Shown here: positions 1-6,605 of the stretch, piece by piece
How positions within the stretch are numbered: position 1 is the first letter of the stretch
How the letters are laid out: every line of letters begins with the position of its first letter
DNA from: JAYREN01 sp041908845
GTDB taxonomy: Bacteria > Acidobacteriota > Holophagae > Holophagales > Holophagaceae
NCBI GenBank assembly: GCA_041908845.1
Contig: JAYREN010000064.1
Span: 1-15,022 of the forward strand
Direction of reading: 5' to 3'
DNA length: 15,022 nt
Notes under the pieces: generated by a model
Seen by the model: the letters and a program-made list of their open reading frames with translations, nothing else
Databases searched by the model: none
What the model was told of the DNA's origin: nothing
Position numbers and translations under genes: made by a program

Positions 1-63
1 CACCACCTTGATGTTGGCGCCAGGGAGATGCACGGGACTGGGGAGGAAGGGGACCTCGGCCAT
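1..63 (-). CDS. ftsZ: cell division protein FtsZ, N-terminal 21 codons (partial)
   Basis: Only the start of the gene is present; it runs off the left edge. The visible peptide ends in GANIKVV, the conserved opening of the FtsZ GTPase core (normally followed by a glycine-rich G-box), and it follows ftsA directly, as in most dcw clusters. FtsZ is the tubulin-like GTPase that polymerises into the cytokinetic ring. I chose the ATG at 63 because GGAG lies five bases upstream; in-frame ATGs at 84 and 96 would add 7 or 11 residues but have weaker ribosome sites. With the chosen start the gap from the ftsA stop is 23 bases, so the two genes should be co-transcribed. Identification rests on a short peptide plus strong context. 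Confidence 0.85.
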   Translation of the reverse strand, partial: MAEVPFLPSPVHLPGANIKVV

Positions 64-86
64 GGAGACTCCGTCGGAATGCATGT

Positions 87-1304
87 TCACAACCATTTCT
101 TGAACTTGTCGAGGAAGCCGCCGGTGCTGCGTGCGGCGCGACCGGAGGCGTCGTTCATTTCCCGGTGCAGGGACTTCACGGCACCCAGGGCGTTGGTGTA
201 GAGGGGATTGCCCATGACCTGGGGCAGGCCCTGGATGCCCGCCACCTTGCCCAGCACGACCCGAGGCCGCCCCAGGATGTTCTGGGCCAAAATCGGCAGG
301 CAGGGCAGCAGGGCGCCGCCCCCCACCAGGTGAACCCCGCCATGGATCTCGTGCATGAGACCGCTGCGGCCAATCTCAGCGAGGACCATGTTAAGCAGTT
401 CGATGGCGCGGGCATGGAGCACCTCCGCCAGCTCCCGGCGGGAGACCATGCGACCCTCCTCCTCCAGCTCGATCTGCTCGGAGGCATCCACCTGGGTGGG
501 CAGGGCCGTGCCGTACACCCGCTTGATGCGCTCGGCCACACTGATGCCGCCCAGGTGCTTGGTGATCTCCAGGTCCTTGGTGAAGTGCTGGCCGCCGATG
601 GGAATCACCGCCGAATGGCAGAGCGAGCCGCGGATGAATACGCCCATGTGGGTGAGCTGATCGCCGATGTCCACCACCACGGCGCCGTTCTCCGCGTCCT
701 CCCGGGAAAGCACGGCCTCGGCGCTGGCCAGGGGCGAATAGATGAGTTTGGCGCCCTGAAGGGAGGAGAGGTGCATGGCGCGGTGGATGTTTTCCAGCAC
801 CGAGCCTGGCGCCACGATGATGCGGATCTCCGCCTCCAGCGTGTCGCCCACCATGTTCACGGGGTTCTTGATCTCCCGCTGGCCCTTGATGTGGAACATC
901 TGGGGGATGCGATGGAGAACCGTCTCCTCCTTGGCCAGCTTGCAGGCGTTGGTGGCCTGCTCCATCACCCGGTCGCGGTCGGCCACGGTGATGACTCGAT
1001 CGGGATTGGAGATGGTGATGGAATCCCGAAGGTTCTCGCCCTTGAACTGGATGCCGTCCACGGACACGCAGATGCCGCTGAGGGCCGTCTGGCCCGCGGT
1101 GCGCATGGCCTCTTCCACCACGCGGTTCACCGCCGCCACGGCCAGATTGATGTCCGTGATCTCGCCCTGGCGGATGCCGCCCTCGGAACCGGCGATGCTG
1201 GCCCCAGTAACACTGAGCCCGCCTCCTTCTTCCTGGACCGCGACGACCGCGACGACTTTGCTTGCTCCGAGATCCAGACCGAGGAGTACGGCGGGTTGCA
1301 CCAT
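87..1304 (-). CDS. ftsA: cell division protein FtsA
   Basis: This is an actin-like ATPase of 405 residues that tethers FtsZ filaments to the inner membrane and recruits later divisome proteins. Visible motifs are the phosphate-1 loop LDLGASK (about 10-16), the phosphate-2 segment DIGDQLTH (212-219), the adenosine motif VGGGALLP (327-334) and the terminal amphipathic helix GFLDKFKKWL (396-405), which matches the membrane-targeting sequence of FtsA. The frame stays open 24 codons further upstream, but the ATG at 1304 places the first beta strand (VLLGLDLG) at the normal distance from the N-terminus and has AGGAA upstream. The phosphate-2 loop departs from the usual DIGGGTTD: the glycines and final Asp are replaced. 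Length and gene order (ftsQ before, ftsZ after) fit well. Confidence 0.95.
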   Translation of the reverse strand: MVQPAVLLGLDLGASKVVAVVAVQEEGGGLSVTGASIAGSEGGIRQGEITDINLAVAAVNRVVEEAMRTAGQTALSGICVSVDGIQFKGENLRDSITISNPDRVITVADRDRVMEQATNACKLAKEETVLHRIPQMFHIKGQREIKNPVNMVGDTLEAEIRIIVAPGSVLENIHRAMHLSSLQGAKLIYSPLASAEAVLSREDAENGAVVVDIGDQLTHMGVFIRGSLCHSAVIPIGGQHFTKDLEITKHLGGISVAERIKRVYGTALPTQVDASEQIELEEEGRMVSRRELAEVLHARAIELLNMVLAEIGRSGLMHEIHGGVHLVGGGALLPCLPILAQNILGRPRVVLGKVAGIQGLPQVMGNPLYTNALGAVKSLHREMNDASGRAARSTGGFLDKFKKWL

Positions 1305-1401
1305 GTGGGTTCCTAGTTCCTTTCCCTGATCATACCCGCATGGAGCCTGGAAATTCGAGCCCCGGAGCCCGTCCATGTATTATCCCGGGCCGCGCTGGGG
1401 T

Positions 1402-1485
1402 GCCAGCCGAGCGAGGCAAGGAAGGCGACGAAGGCCTTGGTGGACCCAAGGACGAGGAGCCTGACGCAGCATCGCGACGGCTGGC
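1402..1485. repeat. inverted-repeat element with internal hairpin, first half of the ftsQ-ftsA gap
   Basis: Perfect 8-base arms GCCAGCCG (1402-1409) and CGGCTGGC (1478-1485) enclose 68 bases. Inside is a second perfect stem, CCTTGG (1435-1440) with CCAAGG (1446-1451), closed by a 5-base loop TGGAC. The flanking inner sequence is rich in GCGAGGC, GGCGACG and GACGAGG units and has no gene. The symmetric layout looks like a dispersed structured repeat (REP-like) or a folded RNA in the ftsQ-ftsA mRNA. Whether copies exist elsewhere in the genome cannot be seen from here. Confidence 0.55.
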
Positions 1486-1489
1486 GCCC

Positions 1490-1575
1490 GCAAAGGGCTC
1501 GCTGGCTGTGTCTGCGCCTTCGGCCGATGGACCTGCATCGCCTCTCACGCGCCTTCGTGCCATCCAGCCCTTTGC
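1490..1575. repeat. 10-bp inverted repeat, second half of the ftsQ-ftsA gap
   Basis: Arms GCAAAGGGCT (1490-1499) and AGCCCTTTGC (1566-1575) are perfectly complementary over 10 bases and enclose 66 bases. The structure starts four bases after the preceding inverted repeat ends, so the two form a tandem pair that fills most of the 308 bases between ftsA (start 1304) and ftsQ (stop 1613). The loop contains no evident open frame of interest. Confidence 0.5.
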
Positions 1576-1612
1576 ACTCAACGCGGCTCCCGGAGAATAC
1601 GTGGCCGGGCTC

Positions 1613-2407
1613 CTAGTGTTTGTCGTTCTGGGCCTTCGGCGGCACCGTTTCCTCCAGATCCCCCGCCACCACATCCCCATCCCAGCGGAGATCGAAGTAC
1701 CGCACCCGGGCCAGTTCCTCACCCTTGGCGTAGCGCTCGAGGTAGATGGCCTGGAAATCGGGGATGTTCTTGGCGGGGTCCTGCTTCGAGAGGTAGATCG
1801 GCGCCTTGAGCCCTTCCAGGAAGGCCACGGGGCCCCGGGGGCTCCAGCGGAGCTCCGAGATGCGCTCGTAGAAATCCTTCTGCCGCTCCCGCAGCACCGA
1901 GGCGGCGCGGATCAGGGCCACGATGGATTCGTCGCTCTGGCTCTTGGGTTCTGCGACCACGGGAATGGGCAGCAGATTGCTCTGGTTCACCCGGTCCAGC
2001 AGCACGCCATCGTCCGCCAGGAGGAACACTCCCGTGGAGCGCGTCAGCCATAGCAAGGGCTGGCGTTCTTCCAGCACCAGGCTGAGGCGGTCGGGTGGAT
2101 CGCGGCGGATGATCAGCCCCTTCACCCAGCGCCGCGCCTCCAGGGTGGCCCGCAGCTTCTCCACATCGAACCAGAACAGCGGTTTCCCCAGGCAGAGCTC
2201 ATTAGCCACCCGCTGCACTTCCGCCAGGCGCTCGCCCCGGCAGCCCGTGATGTTCACCGCCTCGATGGTGAGCCGCTGAAGGCCGAGGTAGCGCTGCCCC
2301 AGCTCCAGCACGCCCCATCCCGCCCCCGCCACCAGCGCGGCCACGATGAGCACCCGCACCCAGGGAAGCCAGGGCCGCGAGGGTCGGGTTTTAGGAACGA
2401 ATGCCAT
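1613..2407 (-). CDS. ftsQ: cell division protein FtsQ
   Basis: This is a bitopic divisome protein of 264 residues linking cytoplasmic and periplasmic parts of the division machinery (the FtsQ-FtsB-FtsL complex). It has a short basic cytoplasmic tail, one membrane segment (about 17-35, VRVLIVAALVAGAGWGVL), then a POTRA domain (about 45-120) with the typical LxxLTIEAVNITGCRGE start and a WVKGLIIRRDPPDRLSLVLEER strand region, split here by the usual basic turn. The beta-rich FtsQ domain follows to the C-terminus. The frame opens with a TTG at 2425, but the ATG at 2407 is preferred; neither has a strong ribosome site. It lies between murB and ftsA, the classical position. Confidence 0.92.
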   Translation of the reverse strand: MAFVPKTRPSRPWLPWVRVLIVAALVAGAGWGVLELGQRYLGLQRLTIEAVNITGCRGERLAEVQRVANELCLGKPLFWFDVEKLRATLEARRWVKGLIIRRDPPDRLSLVLEERQPLLWLTRSTGVFLLADDGVLLDRVNQSNLLPIPVVAEPKSQSDESIVALIRAASVLRERQKDFYERISELRWSPRGPVAFLEGLKAPIYLSKQDPAKNIPDFQAIYLERYAKGEELARVRYFDLRWDGDVVAGDLEETVPPKAQNDKH

Positions 2408-2434
2408 GTCGCCAGCGTACCCCAAACGGGAGAT

Positions 2435-3340
2435 TCAGCTTCGCCAGATCTCCACTTCGGATTGCAGTTCCACCCCGTGTGCCCGGGAGACCCCTTCCCG
2501 CACCCGGATCATCAGTTCCTCAAAGTCCCCGGGCGTAGCATGCCCATGGTTCACCAGAAAATTCGCATGTTCCAGGCTCACCTCGGCATCGCCGATCCGC
2601 AGGCCCTTGAGGCCCGCGGCCTCGATGAGGCGCCCGGCGCTATCACCAGGGGGATTCTTGAAGATGCAGCCTGCGTTGCGCTTGCCCATGGGCTGGCTGG
2701 TGCCCCGTTTCGCCCGATGCTTGGCCATCTGGGCGCGGATGCGGGTCGGGTCGCCTTCCACCAGGCGCGCCGTGGCAGAGAGCACCACATGGCCCGGGGT
2801 GAACCAGCTCCCCCGGTAGCAAAATTCCCCGGCTTCGGGCGCTTTCTCCACCAGGTCGCCCTCGGGGGTGAGGAAGCGGTAGCGGGCCAGGACCTGCACC
2901 CACTCGCCGCCATAGGCGCCTGCATTCATGCGAATGGCGCCCCCCAGGCTGCCGGGGATGCCGCTGGCCCATTCCAGGCCCGACAGGCCCGCCGTGGCCG
3001 AAGCCTCCGCCAGAGCGATATGACCGTGGCTGGCGGGGGCGGTCAGTTCCGTGCCCATCCGCTGAGCCTTCGCACCCAGGCGGAGACGCAGCACAGGCAT
3101 CTCGATATCACCCAGCACCACCAGGTTCGACCCGCCTCCCAACACGCGGTACGGCAGTCCCTCCCGGTGGCAGGTAATCACGAAGGTCTGGGCCTCGGCC
3201 TCGGTGGCGGGCTCGAAGAGCCAACGACAAATACCGCCCACCCCCAGGGTCGTGAGGCGCACGAAGGGCACATCCCGCGTGTGCGGGACGTTCAGGAGTT
3301 CATCCGGGAGGGGGCGCGCCATGGACTTCGAGTATCTCAT
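2435..3340 (-). CDS. murB: UDP-N-acetylenolpyruvoylglucosamine reductase MurB
   Basis: This cytoplasmic flavoenzyme reduces UDP-GlcNAc-enolpyruvate to UDP-MurNAc with NADPH, the second committed step of peptidoglycan precursor synthesis. The 301-residue protein has the FAD-binding loop GGGSNL (68-73), GIPGSLGGAIRMNAGAYGGE (127-146) containing the FAD/substrate contacts, YRGSWF (175-180), NAGCIFKNP (222-230) and the C-terminal catalytic-Glu segment SEVEIW (E295). Position 225 is Cys where many MurBs have Ser as proton donor; Cys is a known natural variant. Length is near that of the shorter (type II) MurBs. The start ATG at 3340 overlaps the TGA of the upstream ogt gene (ATGA), implying translational coupling; an alternative ATG lies at 3322. 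ftsQ follows after 27 bases. Confidence 0.95.
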   Translation of the reverse strand: MRYSKSMARPLPDELLNVPHTRDVPFVRLTTLGVGGICRWLFEPATEAEAQTFVITCHREGLPYRVLGGGSNLVVLGDIEMPVLRLRLGAKAQRMGTELTAPASHGHIALAEASATAGLSGLEWASGIPGSLGGAIRMNAGAYGGEWVQVLARYRFLTPEGDLVEKAPEAGEFCYRGSWFTPGHVVLSATARLVEGDPTRIRAQMAKHRAKRGTSQPMGKRNAGCIFKNPPGDSAGRLIEAAGLKGLRIGDAEVSLEHANFLVNHGHATPGDFEELMIRVREGVSRAHGVELQSEVEIWRS

Positions 3341-3810
3341 TCGCGGCCGGATTCCAACGCCATCAGCCGCGCCTTGGTCTCCAGGCTGCCGAAGAGGCTG
3401 AAGCCCCCGGGCCCGTTGGCCGCCACCACCCGGTGACAGGGGATAAGGATGGGCATCGGATTCCTCGCCATCACCTGACCCACCGCCCGGGCCGCCCCCG
3501 GAGAACCCGCCATGCGGGCCAGCTGACCGTAGGTGAAGGTCTCTCCGGGCCGAGTGGCAATCAAAGCCTCCAGCACTCGGCGCGCGAAAGGGGGAAGACC
3601 CTCCAGATCGAGGGGAATCGGATCCAAGTCTGCGGGGTCGCCCGCCAGGAACCTCGTGATCTGCGCTACGGCAGCCTCCACCCAGGCCGGCCGGACCGGG
3701 CTATGTTTGGCCCGCGCTTCTCCGAACAGGCTAAGGGTGCGCAAACCCTGCGGTGTCCAGGTGATCTCGATCCAGCCCAGCGCGGTCCTGAAAGCGAACT
3801 CGTTATCCAT
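3337..3810 (-). CDS. ogt: methylated-DNA--protein-cysteine methyltransferase (Ogt/Ada C-terminal type)
   Basis: This is a suicide DNA-repair protein that transfers alkyl groups from O6-alkylguanine (and O4-alkylthymine) to its own cysteine. At 157 residues it is typical of the Ogt family. The active-site motif PCHRV sits at 124-128 (acceptor Cys125). Before it are the helix-turn-helix features FTYGQLARMAGSPGAARAVG (92-111) and the Asn-containing RNPMPILI, and after it the GGFSLFGSLETKARLM tail. The frame is open further upstream to 4131, but that extension has no family similarity and the ATG at 3810 gives the normal N-terminus. The gene heads the visible part of the dcw run and overlaps murB by 4 bases, an uncommon partner for cell-wall genes. 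It could equally be named mgmt or adaB. Confidence 0.93.
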   Translation of the reverse strand: MDNEFAFRTALGWIEITWTPQGLRTLSLFGEARAKHSPVRPAWVEAAVAQITRFLAGDPADLDPIPLDLEGLPPFARRVLEALIATRPGETFTYGQLARMAGSPGAARAVGQVMARNPMPILIPCHRVVAANGPGGFSLFGSLETKARLMALESGRE

Positions 3811-3829
3811 GGGATCCAGGCCCTTCCAC

Positions 3830-3858
3830 CTTAAACTGAGACGATGATACTCACTCAA
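3830..3858 (-). promoter_or_regulatory. candidate sigma-70-like promoter for ogt-murB-ftsQ
   Basis: On the minus strand TTGAGT (3858-3853) and TTTAAG (3835-3830) are separated by 17 bases, and the second box ends 19 bases before the ogt ATG. Each box matches the consensus only partly (-35 four of six, -10 four of six), so this is a suggestion from spacing and position. Confidence 0.28.
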
Positions 3859-4074
3859 CACAACACCTTCGTCCGGCTCCCCGCAGGGGCTATTCCTGAC
3901 GCCGCGTTGGTTGCTTTCGCTTCGGATCGGGATGCAGGGTTTGGTCTCCTTCGCGGCCAAATTCAGAGAATCTGGGCGCTGGTGAAGCGTGCCTTCATCG
4001 GGTGGGAGGGAGGCAACTGCGTCCTCTCTGCGTTGAACACAACCCTTGAGACGCTCTCGTTTCAGGAGGAAATG
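3859..4074. other. gene-free part of the ogt-ruvX divergent intergenic region
   Basis: The space between the divergent ogt and ruvX starts is 452 bases. In this part I see no recognisable gene, no RNA gene and no convincing repeat. A minus-strand frame stays open across it, but its translation shows no domain and reads as an accidental upstream extension of ogt. The remainder toward ruvX holds the hairpin element described separately. Confidence 0.5.
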
Positions 4075-4198
4075 CGAAAAGCAGAAAAGACAATAAACAG
4101 GGATAAAGGGGATAGAGGGGATGAAAAGCAAGTGCAGGCACCTTTTTTACCCCTTTCATCCCCTTCAGCCCTGTTAACCAATTTGTTTCCTGTTTTCG
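4075..4198. repeat. long imperfect hairpin element A (GGGGAT units)
   Basis: The left arm (4075-4128) and the reverse complement of the right arm (4143-4198) share the ordered motifs CGAAAA, AACAGGG, AAGGGGAT and GGGG-AAAA, with most mismatches being A/G (still pairable as G-U in RNA). The best core, about 35 bases, has roughly 25 identities. The arms are built of a degenerate GGGGAT repeat, and a small GTGC/GCAC palindrome sits in the 14-base loop. The element lies 64 bases upstream of ruvX. A weak promoter-like pair, TTGTTT (4183) and TAAAAA (4205) with 16 bases between, starts inside the right arm. It belongs to the architecture class shared by four other intergenic elements in this window. 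Confidence 0.65.
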
Positions 4199-4262
4199 TT
4201 CGACTAAAAAAAGCCAATGAACAGGCAGACGCCCCTGCGAAGCAAGCTGGAAGAGGCTTCTG

Positions 4263-4715
4263 ATGCGCTGGCTCTCCATCGACCATGGCACCAAGAAGCT
4301 CGGCCTCGCCTTCTGCGATGAGCTGGAGCTGCTGGCTTCGCCCCACGAGGTGTGGCCCATGGAGGGCGAAGCCACCCTGGCCAAGCTGGCCAAGCTCACG
4401 AAGTACGAGTGCGTCCAGGCCCTGCTGGTGGGCCTGCCCCTGCACAAGGACGGCGCCGAATCGGAGACCGCCGCCCTGGCCCGAGCCTTCGGCGAGGCCC
4501 TGGCGGCGCGCACGGGCCTGCCCCTTCGTTTCCTCAACGAGCACCTTACCAGCATGGAGGCCGAACGCCTCCTGGCCCAGCGAGGCGTCAAGGCCAAGGA
4601 CCGCAAGGCCAAGCTGGATGCCGCCGCCGCCGCGGTGCTGCTGCAGGAGTGGCTCGAAGAGCGGCGAAATCGGCGCATTCCAGCCGATCGCCTGGATTCG
4701 GGTTTCTCCGTTTAG
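4263..4715 (+). CDS. ruvX: Holliday junction resolvase-like protein RuvX/YqgF
   Basis: This is an RNase H-fold nuclease family protein, variously assigned to Holliday junction resolution and to 16S rRNA 5'-end maturation. At 150 residues it fits the family. Motifs are LSIDHGTKKLGLA (4-16, metal-binding Asp7), VGLPLHKDG (56-64), LNEHLTSMEAE (91-101, Glu93) and LDAAAAAVLLQEWL (118-131, Asp119). The start ATG is preceded by AAGAGG six bases upstream. It is the only plus-strand gene in this part. Its stop is five bases from the stop of the convergent deacetylase-like gene, leaving no room for a terminator. It is single copy in most bacteria, so it is probably functional here. Confidence 0.93.
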   Translation: MRWLSIDHGTKKLGLAFCDELELLASPHEVWPMEGEATLAKLAKLTKYECVQALLVGLPLHKDGAESETAALARAFGEALAARTGLPLRFLNEHLTSMEAERLLAQRGVKAKDRKAKLDAAAAAVLLQEWLEERRNRRIPADRLDSGFSV

Positions 4716-4720
4716 CGGAG

Positions 4721-5596
4721 TCATCGAACTTGCACACTATTTGCTGCATGTGCGGTGAGGAGGTGCAGCCTCACCAGAGTATCGACGCTGCAATACCCTC
4801 CAGCATGTACGTAGGCCACTGGAACTCTCTGGGCGGATAGCGCCTTGAATACGAAAGTTTCGCGCCGTTCAATCTCTGAGAAGCGCAACCGCAATGGTGG
4901 ATTTGGTGTTCCTGAAAACACATCCATCCCGGCGGCATAAAGGCAAGCCTCCGGCTGAAACTCCTCCAGGACCCTCGGCAACTCCTTTTGAAGGGTCCGG
5001 AGGTACAGGGCTCCATCCCATTCATCGTGGAAGTTCTTGAACAGGTGGGGCGTGTCCGGGCGTTGAAAGCCCGATGCGTGGCCATGGAAATCAAGGAGGA
5101 ACAACTCTGGATCATTCAGGAAAGCGCCTGTGGTTCCGTTCCCAAAATGTGCGTCTAAGTCCAGGATCAACACCCGCCGAATTCCTTGGTGTCGCAGATA
5201 GTGGACACCGATAGCCATTTCGTTCACGGGTGATAGCGCTCCGCCATGACTCGGAAACGCATGGTGCCCGCCGCCTCCCAGCATTCCTGCTGCGCCATCA
5301 GCAAGCGAAGCATCGATAGCATCGAGGAAGGCCCCTACAGCCGAAAGACATACGTCAATGGCTTCCGGGAACCAATTGCCTCCCGTCGAAGCGAGGTCAA
5401 GCGGCTGGCCCGTGATCAGCGCGTCAACGTAATTCGCCGTATGGACATCCAGCAGGTGTTTTAACGGAGCATTCCTGGAGTAGGTGACGGTAGCGATACC
5501 TTCAGCTGCAGCACGCTCACCGGTGACGGTGTGGCGACGGTAAACGTCCTGCCCCGCCAACGGCCCGAAATCAGGAGCAAATAGACGGAGAGGCAT
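4721..5596 (-). CDS. histone deacetylase / acetoin utilization (AcuC-like) family hydrolase
   Basis: This is a zinc-dependent amidohydrolase of the arginase-deacetylase fold. Motifs in a 291-residue reading are GGGGHHAFPS (107-116, the tandem active-site His111-His112), LDLDAHFGNGT (145-155; Asp148 and His150 as metal ligands), GMDVFSGTP (223-231; Asp225 as third ligand) and AGGYCS (265-270; the catalytic Tyr268). All key residues are present, so it should be active; the substrate (acetyl-lysine, acetylpolyamine or another acylamide) cannot be read from the sequence. The frame continues upstream to a TTG at 5800, but the ATG at 5596 has GAAGG upstream and gives a normal N-terminus (MPLRLFAPDF). 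Codon use is less GC-biased than in neighbouring genes, suggesting acquisition. It is convergent with ruvX. Confidence 0.88.
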   Translation of the reverse strand: MPLRLFAPDFGPLAGQDVYRRHTVTGERAAAEGIATVTYSRNAPLKHLLDVHTANYVDALITGQPLDLASTGGNWFPEAIDVCLSAVGAFLDAIDASLADGAAGMLGGGGHHAFPSHGGALSPVNEMAIGVHYLRHQGIRRVLILDLDAHFGNGTTGAFLNDPELFLLDFHGHASGFQRPDTPHLFKNFHDEWDGALYLRTLQKELPRVLEEFQPEACLYAAGMDVFSGTPNPPLRLRFSEIERRETFVFKALSAQRVPVAYVHAGGYCSVDTLVRLHLLTAHAANSVQVR

Positions 5597-5857
5597 TGAG
5601 GGGCCTTCGGGTTCTGCATCCAAGTGTAGCTCTGCTCGTCCAAGGAATCCTGCGCAAGACCCGTAGACTCTGCGTATCCACGGGCGGACAATGAATGACG
5701 CCTCCACGCAACGAATCCCATCGGACGGGCTGAATACCGGAGCGAAACCATGGTGCAGCAATCCGACCGACAGCCCATCCCCCTTGATGAGAATGCTCAA
5801 CTAATGTGGGGGCGCTGGAGCGAAGTGGATACCCCATTTGAAAAATAAGGATCAACC
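5597..5857. other. divergent intergenic region between deacetylase and small secreted protein
   Basis: There are 261 bases between the chosen start of the deacetylase and the next gene. Open frames cross it on the minus strand (including the upstream extension of the deacetylase from a TTG at 5800), but their translations match nothing I recognise. It must contain the promoters of both flanking genes; I could not pick them out with confidence. Confidence 0.45.
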
Positions 5858-6337
5858 ATGAAACAACTAAACACTCTCATGCTTTTGATTTATTTTATTG
5901 CTATACCTCTTTTAGGACAGACACAAAAGAACATCAGTGACAAATTTTATAACATCAGTAAACGCATGCGAGATATCTGCTATGAAATGAATCAAGTGCC
6001 AAGTCCGGGTCGTCTGGATTTATCGTTGCTGATGAGCCAGGAACGGCTTTCGTTTGAGAATGGATTGAAGCTGACCGCACTTCGAATCGATCACTTGGGC
6101 ATGGACGTTTTCACACTTCGGCGCCTCAAGAAGCACCGGGTTAAGGATGAAATTTTACTTGGCTTATATCGATCAGAATTCGCTGACACCCAAAAGGCCA
6201 TCAAAGAGGAAAGGGCTTTTTTGTCCCGGATCGCCTCCAGGGCCTTTGGCCTCTCTGCACTTGAAGAGGAATCAATCAGTCTCTTGAGCGAGGCCGAGGA
6301 GGCCGTTGGTGACGGGGAAAAGAACCTCGGATTCTAG
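5858..6337 (+). CDS. small secreted protein of unknown function
   Basis: Not recognised. The 159-residue product starts with a clear Sec signal peptide (KQ near the N-terminus, hydrophobic LMLLIYFIAIPLL, cleavage near GQTQ about residue 20-22), so the mature protein of about 138 residues should be exported. The rest is predicted mainly helical and charged, with no cysteine pair or lipobox and no transmembrane segment; LRRLKKHRVKDE and EERAFLSRIASRAF look amphipathic. The ATG has AAGGA seven bases upstream. The DNA is visibly AT-richer than all neighbours, with codons such as AAT, ATT and TTA in the first third, which points to a foreign origin. It is flanked by a deacetylase-like gene (divergent) and by a long inverted-repeat element just past its stop. 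Confidence 0.75.
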   Translation: MKQLNTLMLLIYFIAIPLLGQTQKNISDKFYNISKRMRDICYEMNQVPSPGRLDLSLLMSQERLSFENGLKLTALRIDHLGMDVFTLRRLKKHRVKDEILLGLYRSEFADTQKAIKEERAFLSRIASRAFGLSALEEESISLLSEAEEAVGDGEKNLGF

Positions 6338-6363
6338 ATCGTTCTAGTACTTGCCAAAAGATT

Positions 6364-6594
6364 CACCACCAAGGGCACCGAGGCTCGCTGCGCGAGCAAC
6401 ACGGAGACGCGGAGAAGTCGCATGGAAGGAACCATCGCCCTGCACCAGATAGGCGATGGTTTGGGTCCGAAACCTGCAAAAAGTCTCAACACCGAAATCA
6501 CGCAAAACCTTGCCCCGATGAATCCGCTGGAACCGCCTTACCCGCCGTGTTCTTCTCCGTGCTTTACTCCGTGATCTCAGTGCCCTCCGTGGTG
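6364..6594. repeat. long imperfect hairpin element B (CACGGAG units) with internal hairpins
   Basis: The left arm (6364-6417) opens CACCACCAAGGGCACCGAG and continues with ACACGGAG and CGGAGAAG. The reverse complement of the right arm (6543-6594) opens CACCACGGAGGGCACTGAG and continues CACGGAG repeatedly. The left arm carries an extra perfect palindrome, GCTCGC-TGC-GCGAGC. The central part contains a perfect 10-bp hairpin, AACCATCGCC (6430-6439) with GGCGATGGTT (6452-6461). The element fills the gap between two convergent genes (stops at 6337 and 6606), so a role as bidirectional terminator is plausible. No gene is seen in the 268-bp gap. Confidence 0.7.
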
Positions 6595-6605
6595 GGTCCC
6601 TTCTT

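Noticed and set aside
165..1316. Long plus-strand open frame (383 codons) opposite ftsA
   Set aside because: Exact antisense of a well-conserved gene in GC-rich DNA; translation is rich in His, Gly, Ala and Asp with no domain, as expected for a codon-bias shadow.
2462..3436. Plus-strand open frame of 324 codons opposite murB and the end of ogt
   Set aside because: Crosses two convincing minus-strand genes and has a shadow-type composition.
3811..4131. Upstream extension of the ogt frame (107 more residues)
   Set aside because: The extension has no family similarity, runs into hairpin element A, and the internal ATG gives the usual Ogt length.
5597..5800. Upstream extension of the deacetylase frame from a TTG at 5800 (68 more residues)
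   Set aside because: Directly follows an in-frame stop, lacks a ribosome site and precedes the normal family N-terminus, although the possibility is not fully excluded.
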